64,000 bases of DNA from Lachnospiraceae bacterium. Its GTDB lineage: Bacteria; Bacillota; Clostridia; Lachnospirales; Lachnospiraceae. Under the pieces are notes generated by a model. The model was given only the letters and a program-made list of their open reading frames with translations. It did not search any database and was not told where the DNA came from. Location of the stretch: the NCBI GenBank assembly GCA_018384375.1, contig JAHAYJ010000017.1:1-64000 (forward strand), in the 5' to 3' direction. Below are positions 23,958 to 32,025 of this stretch, one piece after another; position 1 is the stretch's first letter; every line of letters begins with the position of its first letter. The translations under genes were made by a program, and so were the position numbers.

Positions 23958-24794
23958 ATGCTTATTTTAGGAACCCATATGTCTATTGCTGAAGGAATTG
24001 CAAAGACGGCAGAAAATGTAGTGAAAATGAATGCAAATACCATGCAGATTTTCAGTCGTAATCCCAGAGGCTCCAGTTATAAAAATTACAGCAAGGAGGA
24101 AGTGGAGTGTTTTCAGAAAATACGAAGGGAGAATCAATTTGGACCTTTGCTTGCCCATGCGCCCTATACCATGAACCTTGCAAGTGCGGACGAACGCGTT
24201 TATGAGTTTGCCTGTATGGTTATCCGGGAGGATATTGCCAGAATGGATGCCCTTCAAATAGAAAATATTGTTTTCCATCCGGGGAGCCATACCGGGATCG
24301 GTACAGAGGCAGGAATCAGGAATATTGTGGCAGGACTTGACCAGGCGATCACGGGAGAGGAAAGCATTATGATTCTTCTTGAAACCATGTCGGGTAAAGG
24401 TACAGAGATTGGTGTAAGCTTTGAAGAACTGAAGGAGATCAGGGATGGGGTGAAGCATCCCGAGAGAATCGGTGTGTGCCTTGATACCTGCCATGTGTTT
24501 GCTGCAGGGTATGATATTGTCAATGATCTGGATAAGGTTCTTGAGGAATTTGATCGTGTCCTGGGACTTGATCTGCTTCGGGCAATTCATCTCAATGACA
24601 GTATGATGCCTTTTGGCTCTCATAAGGACCGGCATGCGGCAATAGGAGAAGGAGAAATTGGGTTGGAGGCGTTGCTTCGTGTGCTGGAGCATCCGCTTTT
24701 GCGAAAACTGCCCTTTTACCTGGAAACGCCCTTTGATGATGTAGGGCATAAGAAAGAAATGGAAATGATCAAGAGGAAGCTGGAGGAAAGATGA
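23958..24794 (+). CDS. nfo: deoxyribonuclease IV (AP endonuclease)
   Basis: A 278-residue endonuclease IV of the Nfo TIM-barrel family. The opening [83 protein letters not shown] and [24 protein letters not shown] blocks are read in family order and hold the histidine, glutamate and aspartate ligands of the trinuclear zinc site. It cuts 5' of abasic sites in base-excision repair. Its stop overlaps the next ATG in an ATGA junction. Confidence 0.95.
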   Translation: MLILGTHMSIAEGIAKTAENVVKMNANTMQIFSRNPRGSSYKNYSKEEVECFQKIRRENQFGPLLAHAPYTMNLASADERVYEFACMVIREDIARMDALQIENIVFHPGSHTGIGTEAGIRNIVAGLDQAITGEESIMILLETMSGKGTEIGVSFEELKEIRDGVKHPERIGVCLDTCHVFAAGYDIVNDLDKVLEEFDRVLGLDLLRAIHLNDSMMPFGSHKDRHAAIGEGEIGLEALLRVLEHPLLRKLPFYLETPFDDVGHKKEMEMIKRKLEER

Positions 24795-25450
24795 AGATCA
24801 CTTATCATGATGTAGCACAGAATGAGACGATTAAGACCTATATCAGAAAGGCGGATGAGACTCTGATTTCGCTTGGCTATACGGAGCACAGTTTTGCCCA
24901 TGTGACAAAGGTTGCAAAGCTGGCAGGAGAGATCCTGCTGGAAGCCGGATATAGTGAGCGGGAGGCTGAGCTAGCAAGAATAGCGGGATATCTGCATGAT
25001 ATCGGAAATGTGATAAACCGTATCGATCATGCCCAGTCAGGAGCAGTTATGGCATTCCGTATTCTGGATCAAATGGGCGCAGAGCCTGAGGATATTGCGA
25101 CGATAATCACTGCCATCGGGAATCATGATGAATCTACTGCATTTCCGGTAAATCCGGTGGCAGCAGCCCTGATCCTGGCTGACAAGACTGACGTGCGATA
25201 TACCAGGGTGCGTAATCAGGATTTTGCAAGCTTTGATATCCATGACAGGGTCAATTACTCTGTTAAGGAAAGCAAGGTTGTGATTGAAAGGGATTCACAC
25301 ATTGAGCTTCAGATCCGAATAGAGACGAAAATGTGCAGTGTTATGGATTACTTTGAAATCTTTTTGGGACGTATGATCCTGTGCCGGAAGGCAGCAGAAA
25401 AGCTGGGCCTTGAATTTCGACTCAATGTGAATGGACAGAGGCTTGTCTAG
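24791..25450 (+). CDS. HD domain metal-dependent phosphohydrolase
   Basis: A 219-residue HD-fold protein. The metal ligands follow the HD pattern: H in [13 protein letters not shown], the doublet in GYLHDIGN, H in AIGNHDEST, and D in [13 protein letters not shown]. Such proteins hydrolyse nucleotides or phosphate esters; the substrate is not predictable. It is translationally coupled to nfo through a 4-bp overlap, which may hint at a nucleotide-pool or DNA-repair role. The C-terminal 60 residues are a small beta-rich extension. Confidence 0.8.
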   Translation: MKITYHDVAQNETIKTYIRKADETLISLGYTEHSFAHVTKVAKLAGEILLEAGYSEREAELARIAGYLHDIGNVINRIDHAQSGAVMAFRILDQMGAEPEDIATIITAIGNHDESTAFPVNPVAAALILADKTDVRYTRVRNQDFASFDIHDRVNYSVKESKVVIERDSHIELQIRIETKMCSVMDYFEIFLGRMILCRKAAEKLGLEFRLNVNGQRLV

Positions 25451-25475
25451 TAGGACGCAAAGGGATCTGCTGCAT

Positions 25476-25504
25476 TTGACTTTGAGATTGGAAATCATTA
25501 TAAT
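25476..25504 (+). promoter_or_regulatory. promoter of the CobW gene group
   Basis: TTGACT at 25476-25481, 17-bp spacer, TATAAT at 25499-25504, 56 bp before ATG 25560. The AATCATTATAATAAC stretch over the -10 is AT-rich and partly symmetrical; I could not identify a definite Zur or Fur box. Confidence 0.7.
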
Positions 25505-25559
25505 AACAGACGTATACTTGGAACCGGCGTATGCCTATTGAAAGAAAGAAGGAATAGAG

Positions 25560-26642
25560 ATGACTAAAATTGATGTTGTATCCGGATTTTTAGGAGCGGG
25601 GAAAACAACTTTGATCAAAAAGCTTCTTGGAGAAGCATTGAGTGATACGAAGGTGGTTCTGATTGAAAATGAATTTGGAGAGATCGGAATTGATGGCGGT
25701 TTCTTAAAGGAGGCCGGTATTGAAATTAAGGAGATGAACTCGGGCTGTATCTGCTGTTCCCTTGTGGGAGACTTCGGCACTTCATTAAAGGAGGTAATGA
25801 ACACTTATGCCCCCGAAAGAATTCTGATCGAGCCTTCAGGAGTCGGCAAGCTCTCTGATGTCATGAAGGCAGTACAGGATGTCATTGATACCAAGGATGT
25901 TGTTTTAAACAGTGCAGTGGCAGTGGTTGACGCTTCTAAGTGTAAAATGTATATTAAAAACTTTGGCGAGTTCTTTATTAACCAGATTGAACATGCAGGT
26001 ACCATTATTTTAAGCCGTACCGGCAATATTTCAGAAGAAAAACTGAATAAATGTATTGAATTGATCAGAGAACATAATGAAAAGGCGACAATCATTACAA
26101 CTCCCTGGGATAAAATTGACGGAAAGGATATTCTGGCAACCATTGAGGGAGCAAAAGATCTTGAAGCTGAACTGATGGCAGAGCTTCAAGCTCACAGACA
26201 TGAAGAAGATGAGCACCATCACCATCACGACCATGACTATGAAGGGCATGAGCACCATCATGAACACGACCACGATCATGAAGAGCATGAGCACCATCAC
26301 GATCATGATCATGGACCGGATTGTACCTGTGGCTGTCACGATCACGAGCATGGACACCACCATGCAGATGAAGTGTTTACCAGTTGGGGAATGGAAACTC
26401 CTGTGGCATATAGCAAAGAAGAGATTGAGCATATTTTGGACGAGCTTGAAGATGAAGGTGAATACGGTTTTGTACTTCGCGCGAAGGGAATGGTTCCCGG
26501 AAGTCAGGGAGGATGGGTATATTTTGATTATGTTCCCGGAGAAAGCAATGTACGCGAGGGCAAGCCGGATGTGACAGGGAAATTCTGTGTTATTGGCTCT
26601 CAGTTGAACGAAGAAAAGCTGAATATGCTTTTTGCAAAATAG
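25560..26642 (+). CDS. CobW/G3E-family GTPase metallochaperone with His-rich linker
   Basis: A 360-residue G3E GTPase. P-loop GFLGAGKTT at 9-17, ENEFGEIGIDG (switch region), and the metal-binding CICC at 63-66 (NSGCICCSL). Between about residues 212 and 280 lies a long histidine-, aspartate- and glutamate-rich linker with a CTCGC motif, followed by the CobW C-terminal domain. The usual NKxD base motif is replaced by SRTGN. COG0523 proteins of this type insert or buffer Zn, Co or Ni. It is first of a four-gene run with its own promoter. Confidence 0.9.
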   Translation: MTKIDVVSGFLGAGKTTLIKKLLGEALSDTKVVLIENEFGEIGIDGGFLKEAGIEIKEMNSGCICCSLVGDFGTSLKEVMNTYAPERILIEPSGVGKLSDVMKAVQDVIDTKDVVLNSAVAVVDASKCKMYIKNFGEFFINQIEHAGTIILSRTGNISEEKLNKCIELIREHNEKATIITTPWDKIDGKDILATIEGAKDLEAELMAELQAHRHEEDEHHHHHDHDYEGHEHHHEHDHDHEEHEHHHDHDHGPDCTCGCHDHEHGHHHADEVFTSWGMETPVAYSKEEIEHILDELEDEGEYGFVLRAKGMVPGSQGGWVYFDYVPGESNVREGKPDVTGKFCVIGSQLNEEKLNMLFAK

Positions 26643-26657
26643 GAAAGAAGGGAAATC

Positions 26658-27590
26658 ATGAAACCGGTTTATATTATCAATGGCTTTCTGGAAAGCGGAA
26701 AGACAGAATTTATCTGCTATACGCTGGATCAGCCTTATTTTCAGATTAAGGGAAGAACACTTCTGCTCGTCTGTGAGGAGGGTGAAAACGAATATGAGGA
26801 AAAGCTCTTAAAAAAGAGTCGTACGGATATCGAATATATTGAGGAAGAGGAGGATTTCAATCCCCCTCATCTGATTGAACTGGAAAAGAAGTATAAACCG
26901 GAGCGTATCATTATAGAATATAATGGTATGTGGAACTTCAAGAATATAAAGCTTCCCTTTCATTGGACGGTGGAGCAGCAGATCACAACAATTGATGCAT
27001 CTACCTTCCCCATGTATTATACCAATATGAAATCCCTTTTAGCGGAAATGCTGCGGAAATCGGAAATGATTATATTTAATCGTTGCGATGATGTGGTAGA
27101 GGAACTGAGCAATTATAAGAGAAACGTGAAGGCAATCAACCAGAAGGCTGATATTATTTTTGAAGATGCACAGGGAGAGATCAACCAGATCTTTGAGGAT
27201 GATCTTCCTTACAGTCTGGATGCTCCTATTATTGAACTGGATAATGAAGGCTATGGAATCTGGTATCTGGACAGTCTGGATAATCTGGACAGATATATCG
27301 GAAAGACGATCCAATTTGTTGCGATGGTATTGAAGCCGGAAGAATTCCCCAAAAACTATTTTGTACCGGGGCGCATGGCGATGACTTGTTGTGCTGAGGA
27401 TATGGCATTCTTAGGCTTTGCTTGTGAATATGATAAGGCCGATAAGCTTAGAGATAAGCAGTGGGTTAAGGTCACTGCCAAAGTGGCAAAGGAATACTTT
27501 GCGGATTATGGCGGGGAAGGACCGGTGCTTAAGGCAGTCAGCGTGGAGCAGACAAAAGAGCCGAAGGAGAGAATTATCAGCTTTACGTAG
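26658..27590 (+). CDS. CobW-like P-loop protein fused to a TIGR03943/YcgQ-like domain
   Basis: A 310-residue protein. Residues 1-190 resemble a divergent CobW GTPase: P-loop GFLESGKT at 9-16, IIEYNGMW, and a TTIDASTFPMYYTNM strand; the CxCC metal motif is missing. Residues about 205-300 resemble the C-terminal domain of TIGR03943/YcgQ proteins: YIGKTIQFVAMVLKPEEFPK, then GRMAMTCCAEDMAFLGFACEY and QWVKVTAKV. YcgQ/YcgR are predicted partners of metal-linked permeases. The fusion suggests a metal-handling role with the CobW protein 16 bp upstream. Both domain calls are from sequence pattern. Confidence 0.75.
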   Translation: MKPVYIINGFLESGKTEFICYTLDQPYFQIKGRTLLLVCEEGENEYEEKLLKKSRTDIEYIEEEEDFNPPHLIELEKKYKPERIIIEYNGMWNFKNIKLPFHWTVEQQITTIDASTFPMYYTNMKSLLAEMLRKSEMIIFNRCDDVVEELSNYKRNVKAINQKADIIFEDAQGEINQIFEDDLPYSLDAPIIELDNEGYGIWYLDSLDNLDRYIGKTIQFVAMVLKPEEFPKNYFVPGRMAMTCCAEDMAFLGFACEYDKADKLRDKQWVKVTAKVAKEYFADYGGEGPVLKAVSVEQTKEPKERIISFT

Positions 27591-27617
27591 GAAATTTTAA
27601 AGGAAAGGAATTTGTCA

Positions 27618-28544
27618 ATGTATCATTATACCCTCATACAGTGGTTGTTTTTCTTTTACTTTTACTGCTTCTTCGGATGGGTGTTTGAGTCCACCTATGT
27701 GTCAGTGAAAAGCAGAAAATTTGTAAACAGAGGCTTCATGCGTGGACCGTTTCTTCCAATCTACGGGAGCGGAGCAATCATGATGCTGGTAGTTTCCATG
27801 CCGTTTCAGGATAATTTAATTCTTACTTACCTGGCAGGCTGTGTGGGGGCGACTGTTCTGGAATTTGTCACGGGAACCGTTATGGAAGCATTATTCAAGG
27901 TACGTTACTGGGATTATTCCAATCAAAAGTTTAACTATAAAGGGCATATCTGCCTGGGATCTACCCTTGCGTGGGGATTCCTGACAATTTTCATGACAGA
28001 AATTTTACATAAGGGAGTAGAAAGGCTTGTATTCTCTATTCCTCACTTTATTATTTCAGTTACGACAATCCTTTTGACAGCCGTTATCCTGGTGGATTTT
28101 ACACTTTCCTTCAAGGCTGCACTGGATCTGAGGGATGTTTTGATTGGCCTGGAAAAAGCAAAGGCGGAGATGGAGAGAATTCAGAAGCGTCTGGATGTGA
28201 TTGTTGCTGTTGCCAGTGATGAACTGGAAACACGCAGACAGGAGCGTAGACAGGAATACAGTATGCGTATGGATGAGCTGATGGATGACATTGAAGAAAG
28301 ATTCAATTCCATCAAGGAGCGCATTAAGGTGGAGCCGCCCGAATTCCTTGAAGATGTGCGTGAGGAGCTCCTTGAATTGAAGGCAAAATTCTTGGTGGAA
28401 AAGGAGCATCATATCCAGTTTAAGAAATTAAAGGATTTCTACCAGAGATCTATGATCAAGGGCAATCCGACCATGCATTCCCAGAGGTTTGAGGAAGCAC
28501 TGGATGATTTGAAAAAGGCAGTGGAGAAGTACAAGAAAAAGTAA
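27618..28544 (+). CDS. CmpB-like putative ABC transporter permease protein with coiled-coil tail
   Basis: A 308-residue membrane protein, start ATG 27618 eight bases after AGGAAAGGA. Residues 1-165 hold about five membrane helices with the family signature FFGWVFESTYVSVKSRKFVNRGF and RGPFLPIYGSGA (PF06541, putative ABC transporter permease). Residues 175-305 are a charged cytoplasmic coiled coil (EKAKAEMERIQKRLDVI..., then a long helical stretch). No ATPase is adjacent. Function is unproven. It follows the CobW pair by 27 bp and may belong to the same transcript. Confidence 0.75.
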   Translation: MYHYTLIQWLFFFYFYCFFGWVFESTYVSVKSRKFVNRGFMRGPFLPIYGSGAIMMLVVSMPFQDNLILTYLAGCVGATVLEFVTGTVMEALFKVRYWDYSNQKFNYKGHICLGSTLAWGFLTIFMTEILHKGVERLVFSIPHFIISVTTILLTAVILVDFTLSFKAALDLRDVLIGLEKAKAEMERIQKRLDVIVAVASDELETRRQERRQEYSMRMDELMDDIEERFNSIKERIKVEPPEFLEDVREELLELKAKFLVEKEHHIQFKKLKDFYQRSMIKGNPTMHSQRFEEALDDLKKAVEKYKKK

Positions 28545-28578
28545 GGAAGCGAATCTGGATACAGGAGAAAATGATACG

Positions 28579-28944
28579 ATGGATAAGGTGGATTACTTTA
28601 TTGAAGAACTCTGTCGCTTTGCCGGCGAGGATGAAACTTATGCATGTAATTTCAAAGATGCACTGAAGGCAGATGAGGAAATTTATCAGGAATTTTTATA
28701 CTATATGGAGCATCAGAATTTTGCCTGCAAGGCTAAGGTTTGCGGATATACGGTAGTGGATGTGCTGATCTGGCAAATCGATCATTTCAGAGCATGGCTG
28801 GATCGTGATACTTCGGGGACGAAGGAGAACGGGGACAGAATGGTTCTGCTTGCCTTTGATACCATGCTCAAGATGCGCAAGAATCCACAGGAGTATCTGG
28901 AAAGAATGCAGGGAGAAACCGGTACGGATTTTCAAATTAAGTAA
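28579..28944 (+). CDS. small conserved acidic protein of unknown function
   Basis: A 121-residue soluble acidic protein that I do not recognise. It is predicted to be mostly helical (VDYFIEELCRFAGEDETY, EIYQEFLYYMEHQNFACK, VVDVLIWQIDHFRAWLDRD, MLKMRKNPQEYLERMQ). It contains a CKAKVCG pair of cysteines but no clear metal site. AGGAG lies upstream of ATG 28579. It is the last gene in the direction of the CobW group and ends 15 bp before the convergent diguanylate cyclase. Confidence 0.65.
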   Translation: MDKVDYFIEELCRFAGEDETYACNFKDALKADEEIYQEFLYYMEHQNFACKAKVCGYTVVDVLIWQIDHFRAWLDRDTSGTKENGDRMVLLAFDTMLKMRKNPQEYLERMQGETGTDFQIK

Positions 28945-28959
28945 AAAGATTTTAGAGTG

Positions 28960-30060
28960 TTAGTGAACAATCTGATTTTTTCCGTGCTTCTTACCATAAT
29001 ACAGCTTCCGGTCAGCCTCATCGATCAGTTCCTGGATCATTACATCCTCGTGATATTCTGCAATTCCCATTGTGACGGTAATCTTTACATTCCCCTCTTT
29101 CGCTTCTACGACAGAGCTTAAGATATCTTCCCGAATCCTTCCTGCTATTTTCCGTGCATGGCTTAAATCTGTCATAAGCAAAATCAATATTTCTTCCCCA
29201 CCCCAGCGGCAAACATAATCCACATCACGAACATTCCTTGATATGATATTAGATATCAAAACCAACACCTGATCCCCGATCACATGACCATAGGTATCAT
29301 TGACAATCTTAAAGTCATCGATATCAGCCATGATTACACAGAAGGGTTCTTTATTTAGCTGGGCTTTTTCGTATGTTCTTCTTAAGTATAATGTCATGCT
29401 TCGACGGTTCAGAAGCTTGGTCAATGGATCATAATTTGCAATTTCCTCAAGCATAATATTCTCTGCCTCTAATTGATATTGCATATTACGAACCTCCAGA
29501 GCAAACAGCATGGAGAAGAGTAGCAGAAAGATAAAAGCCAGCATTGTATTAAAGTAATAAAGCAGCAAAACCAGCCAAGGACTAAATTCTGTGGAATAAA
29601 CAGGTGTGATATACCGCATTTGAATATCCATTGCCATATAGCAGGCGGTTACTGTTACGGATGTAATCATCGGCACTGCCATTCGACGTTCCATATGCGG
29701 CATGGTATAAGATAAATAAAAGGAAATGGGAACCAATGCAACCGTATAAACCATAAATCCCCAGTCCCAGCCGACCAGTAAGGTTGCAAGCACTGAGTGG
29801 AGCAAAATTTCCGAAAAGGTTAACACATAAATTTCCATGTAGCGTTCCCGCCCAGTCAAAACCAATGACAAATATAAATAAAATAACACTACAATTACAT
29901 TGTAGATACCAAGCGGTAAAACATGAATGGATAAAAAGGTAATAGCAAAAAGGCCATGTATGGCAGCAGCACCACAACCCAAAATCTTATATTTCCGTTT
30001 GTTATCTATCAGACGAGCACCACTTATTATCTGTCTTATCAGGTGTGTCATATTTGTCAT
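28960..30060 (-). CDS. membrane diguanylate cyclase (GGDEF)
   Basis: A 366-residue protein with about six membrane helices over residues 25-200, a short coiled coil (NMQYQLEAENIMLEEIANYD) and a GGDEF domain from about 205. DPLTKLLNRRSM and ADIDDFKIVNDTYGHVIGD are standard; the active-site motif is RWGGEEI, a functional variant of GGDEF, and the later TVTMGIAEY is intact. It should make c-di-GMP. No RxxD inhibitory site was recognised. The window also holds one probable c-di-GMP phosphodiesterase (49183-50778). It is transcribed alone on the minus strand. Confidence 0.9.
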   Translation of the reverse strand: MTNMTHLIRQIISGARLIDNKRKYKILGCGAAAIHGLFAITFLSIHVLPLGIYNVIVVLFYLYLSLVLTGRERYMEIYVLTFSEILLHSVLATLLVGWDWGFMVYTVALVPISFYLSYTMPHMERRMAVPMITSVTVTACYMAMDIQMRYITPVYSTEFSPWLVLLLYYFNTMLAFIFLLLFSMLFALEVRNMQYQLEAENIMLEEIANYDPLTKLLNRRSMTLYLRRTYEKAQLNKEPFCVIMADIDDFKIVNDTYGHVIGDQVLVLISNIISRNVRDVDYVCRWGGEEILILLMTDLSHARKIAGRIREDILSSVVEAKEGNVKITVTMGIAEYHEDVMIQELIDEADRKLYYGKKHGKNQIVH

Positions 30061-30236
30061 AATCGATGAACCTTCCCATTGACTTGATCACGCTGAGCGT
30101 ATTTGTGAAATGGTTAAGCATACTTTTTCACATTTATAAAAAACTTCAATTTCATTATGACATTTTGGAGGGAGAATTGCAAGGACAATAATATGGATAC
30201 CTCAATGATTGGTGGGTAAAAAAGTAAAAAAGGGTA

Positions 30237-30265
30237 TTGACTAATTACTATTCAAATGGTATTAT
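30237..30265 (+). promoter_or_regulatory. tRNA-Leu promoter
   Basis: TTGACT at 30237-30242, 17-bp spacer, TATTAT at 30260-30265, 21 bp before the tRNA 5' end. Confidence 0.75.
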
Positions 30266-30286
30266 ATCATTCGTGGCGTGAGTCAA

Positions 30287-30371
30287 GCGGAAGTGTCGGA
30301 ACTGGCAGACGAGCAAGACTAAGGATCTTGTGAGCATTGCGCTCGTGTGGGTTCAAGTCCCATCTTCCGCA
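30287..30371 (+). tRNA. tRNA-Leu (anticodon AAG)
   Basis: An 85-nt class II tRNA. Acceptor arms GCGGAAG and CTTCCGC with discriminator A; D-arm region TCGGAACTGGCAGACGA; anticodon stem CAAGA/TCTTG with loop CTAAGGA, giving anticodon AAG; a long variable arm TGAGCATTGCGCTCG; T-loop GTTCAAGTC. CCA is not encoded. Its 3' end is the integration site of the element that follows. Confidence 0.95.
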
Positions 30372-30374
30372 TTA
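30351..30374 (+). repeat. attachment-site repeat, left copy (tRNA 3' end)
   Basis: 24 bp running from GTTCAAGTCC in the T-loop to CCGCATTA just past the tRNA end, identical to 32762-32785. The preceding and following bases differ, which sets the limits. Confidence 0.9.
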
Positions 30375-30383
30375 ACCTTTTAA

Positions 30384-30420
30384 GAAAAAGCCTTGAAAAT
30401 TCAAGGCTTTTTTCTTTTTG
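30384..30420 (+). terminator. terminator downstream of tRNA-Leu, supplied by the element
   Basis: AAAAAGCCTTGAA and TTCAAGGCTTTTTT form a stem with a 2-4 nt loop, followed by CTTTTTG. The A tract on the 5' side also allows it to stop transcription of the integrase gene on the other strand. Confidence 0.85.
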
Positions 30421-30448
30421 TCCTTATGAAATTTTTTGTTACACTTTG

Positions 30449-31759
30449 TTACACCGCCTTTGGCTTGAAAACTTTGGCAAATACATCTGCTTTATCTGTA
30501 AGTGGTGTAACAGAATGAATATAATATTTCTGCGTGGTTGAAATATCTTTATGACCTGCAAAGTCAGAAATCATTCTGGCTGGTAAAAGTTGGCTATCAT
30601 GTAATTCCGAGATACATGTTTTTCTAATTGCATGGTTTCCGCTGGGCTTACCAGAGATAATAAAGCGGTCTTTTTCGTTTCTTACGCCGTTACATCTACG
30701 AAGTACATTATTCACAGCATACTCATGCATTCTTTCGCCAGACTTACTAAGAAAAATATAATCTTCATCACTTCGCCCGTTGGCTTTGTTTTCATCAAGT
30801 GCCATTTTAATATATTTTTTGGCGTCTGGTGTTAAAACCAAGGTTCTAATGCCTGCATCGGTTTTGGGGTGTTGTGTAACTTTGTAGCCATTGCGGACAA
30901 TTTTACCATTTTCATCTTTGGTGTAGTTTTTGACCTCATCTCTGCTAATATGAATAGTATCTCCGTCAATATCACTTTCGCGAAGTGCCACAAGTTCGCC
31001 AATACGCAGAGCAAGATTGAAATTTAAACAGATTGCTAAATAAGCGGTGTTTTTTGTTTTTTCAAATTGTGCAAGTGCTTCTTGGATAACGTCGCTTTTG
31101 GTGGTGCTGGAATAAATAATTTCTTCTTCTGGCTTTGCTTTTGCTTCAAAGAAAACATTTTTTGAAGGCATAGCAATTTGGCGTGGTAGATTTATCTGCA
31201 CTATATTGTGACTAATACAATAATCATAGAGTTGGTTCATCAAACCTTTGACTTCTACATATTTCTTTTTGGTAAGGTTTCGTTTTGCTATTAGTTCTAA
31301 AAGCCAATCTGATAAATCGCCAACTGTCATTTTAGAAAGTTCTACTTTGATAATGGAGCTGTCTTTAAAATAGGTGTTCCAAACCCACTGCAATTTATTG
31401 GCTGTGCCTTTTTCCGAAGATAAATACTTATATTCAAGAAAGTTAGGGTAAATAGTTGCCATTGTTATCTTGTCTGTTTCTTCCTTTGCTTTGTAAAAAT
31501 CAACTATGAAATTTTCAAGGTTCTCTTTTGTGGCTCTGGCTACTAACTTTCCGTATTTGCTACCGTCTGGAATTTTGGTTTTCCATCGTCCATCGTCAGC
31601 AAGCCAGATTTTGTATTTTTCAGTATGCTTTAAAAGAATTTCTTTTCTTCTCATAAGTTCTAATTCTTTCAGCACATCATTCTTACTAAGCATAGCTCTC
31701 TTTGTTGCTTCTAGCAACTCTTCTTTCGTGCATTTAACACCATCGATATTACAATTCAT
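30449..31759 (-). CDS. tyrosine recombinase/site-specific integrase
   Basis: A 436-residue phage-type integrase. N-terminal arm-binding and core-binding regions precede a C-terminal catalytic domain with R in NLALRIGELVALRESDI, H-x-x-R in GNHAIRKTCI, H in FAGHKDISTTQKY and the nucleophile Y near residue 413 (QKYYIHS). All catalytic residues are present, so it should be active. The stop lies 75 bp from the attachment repeat. A 7-codon ORF with the only good ribosome site (AGGAGG) overlaps the start codon, suggesting coupled translation. Confidence 0.93.
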   Translation of the reverse strand: MNCNIDGVKCTKEELLEATKRAMLSKNDVLKELELMRRKEILLKHTEKYKIWLADDGRWKTKIPDGSKYGKLVARATKENLENFIVDFYKAKEETDKITMATIYPNFLEYKYLSSEKGTANKLQWVWNTYFKDSSIIKVELSKMTVGDLSDWLLELIAKRNLTKKKYVEVKGLMNQLYDYCISHNIVQINLPRQIAMPSKNVFFEAKAKPEEEIIYSSTTKSDVIQEALAQFEKTKNTAYLAICLNFNLALRIGELVALRESDIDGDTIHISRDEVKNYTKDENGKIVRNGYKVTQHPKTDAGIRTLVLTPDAKKYIKMALDENKANGRSDEDYIFLSKSGERMHEYAVNNVLRRCNGVRNEKDRFIISGKPSGNHAIRKTCISELHDSQLLPARMISDFAGHKDISTTQKYYIHSVTPLTDKADVFAKVFKPKAV

Positions 31760-31772
31760 ATTTACTTTTCAT
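31749..31772 (-). other. 7-codon upstream ORF overlapping the integrase start
   Basis: ATG at 31770-31772, eight bases after AGGAGG, encodes MKSKYEL and ends at a TAA (31749-31751) inside the integrase gene. The integrase ATG (31757-31759) lies within this ORF in another frame and has no close ribosome site of its own. Confidence 0.5.
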
Positions 31773-31810
31773 TATATCAGCCTCCTTTTTAAATGATATG
31801 TTGATAAAAG

Positions 31811-31835
31811 AAAAAGCACACCAAAAAAGTGTGCT
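31811..31835 (-). terminator. terminator between the TM2 gene and the integrase
   Basis: Read on the minus strand: AGCACAC, T-rich loop, GTGTGCT, then TTTTTC. It separates the endonuclease/TM2 transcript from the integrase gene. Confidence 0.75.
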
Positions 31836-31842
31836 ATGCTAT

Positions 31843-32025
31843 CTATTTTTTATTTAATCTTTCCTTTTTCTTATCTGTGTATTTCTGAAGTTTTAATGCT
31901 ATCTTTATTCCATCAATTAACCATCCTACTCCAAACACCCCAAATGTAAACATGTATAATATTCCCATTCCAATTTTTTTTCTGATAAAACTTATGAATT
32001 CCAAACCATCCTCCAAAAAAGACAC
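31843..32025 (-). CDS. TM2 domain segment, C-terminal part of the frameshifted endonuclease gene
   Basis: In this frame the sequence KKIGMGILYMFTFGVFGVGW followed by LIDG is the second half of a TM2 domain (two membrane helices joined by a short turn). The first half of that same domain (YLCVFFGGWFGIHKFY) is in the frame of the upstream endonuclease-like ORF. The two join across an A8 tract (on the plus strand, T8 at about 31974-31981): with seven A residues the reading would be continuous. It is therefore best seen as the C-terminus of one Mrr-TM2 protein, reached by slippage or lost by mutation, rather than as a separate gene. Confidence 0.6.
   Translation of the reverse strand: MSFLEDGLEFISFIRKKIGMGILYMFTFGVFGVGWLIDGIKIALKLQKYTDKKKERLNKK

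Noticed and set aside
23967-24749. 260-residue minus-strand ORF opposite nfo
   Set aside because: The plus strand encodes an unmistakable endonuclease IV; the antisense frame is open by codon bias only.
26205-26375. GA/CAT-rich repetitive DNA as a possible CRISPR or satellite array
   Set aside because: The repetition comes from His, Asp and Glu codons of the CobW linker; there are no fixed-length repeats and spacers. No CRISPR array was seen anywhere in the window.
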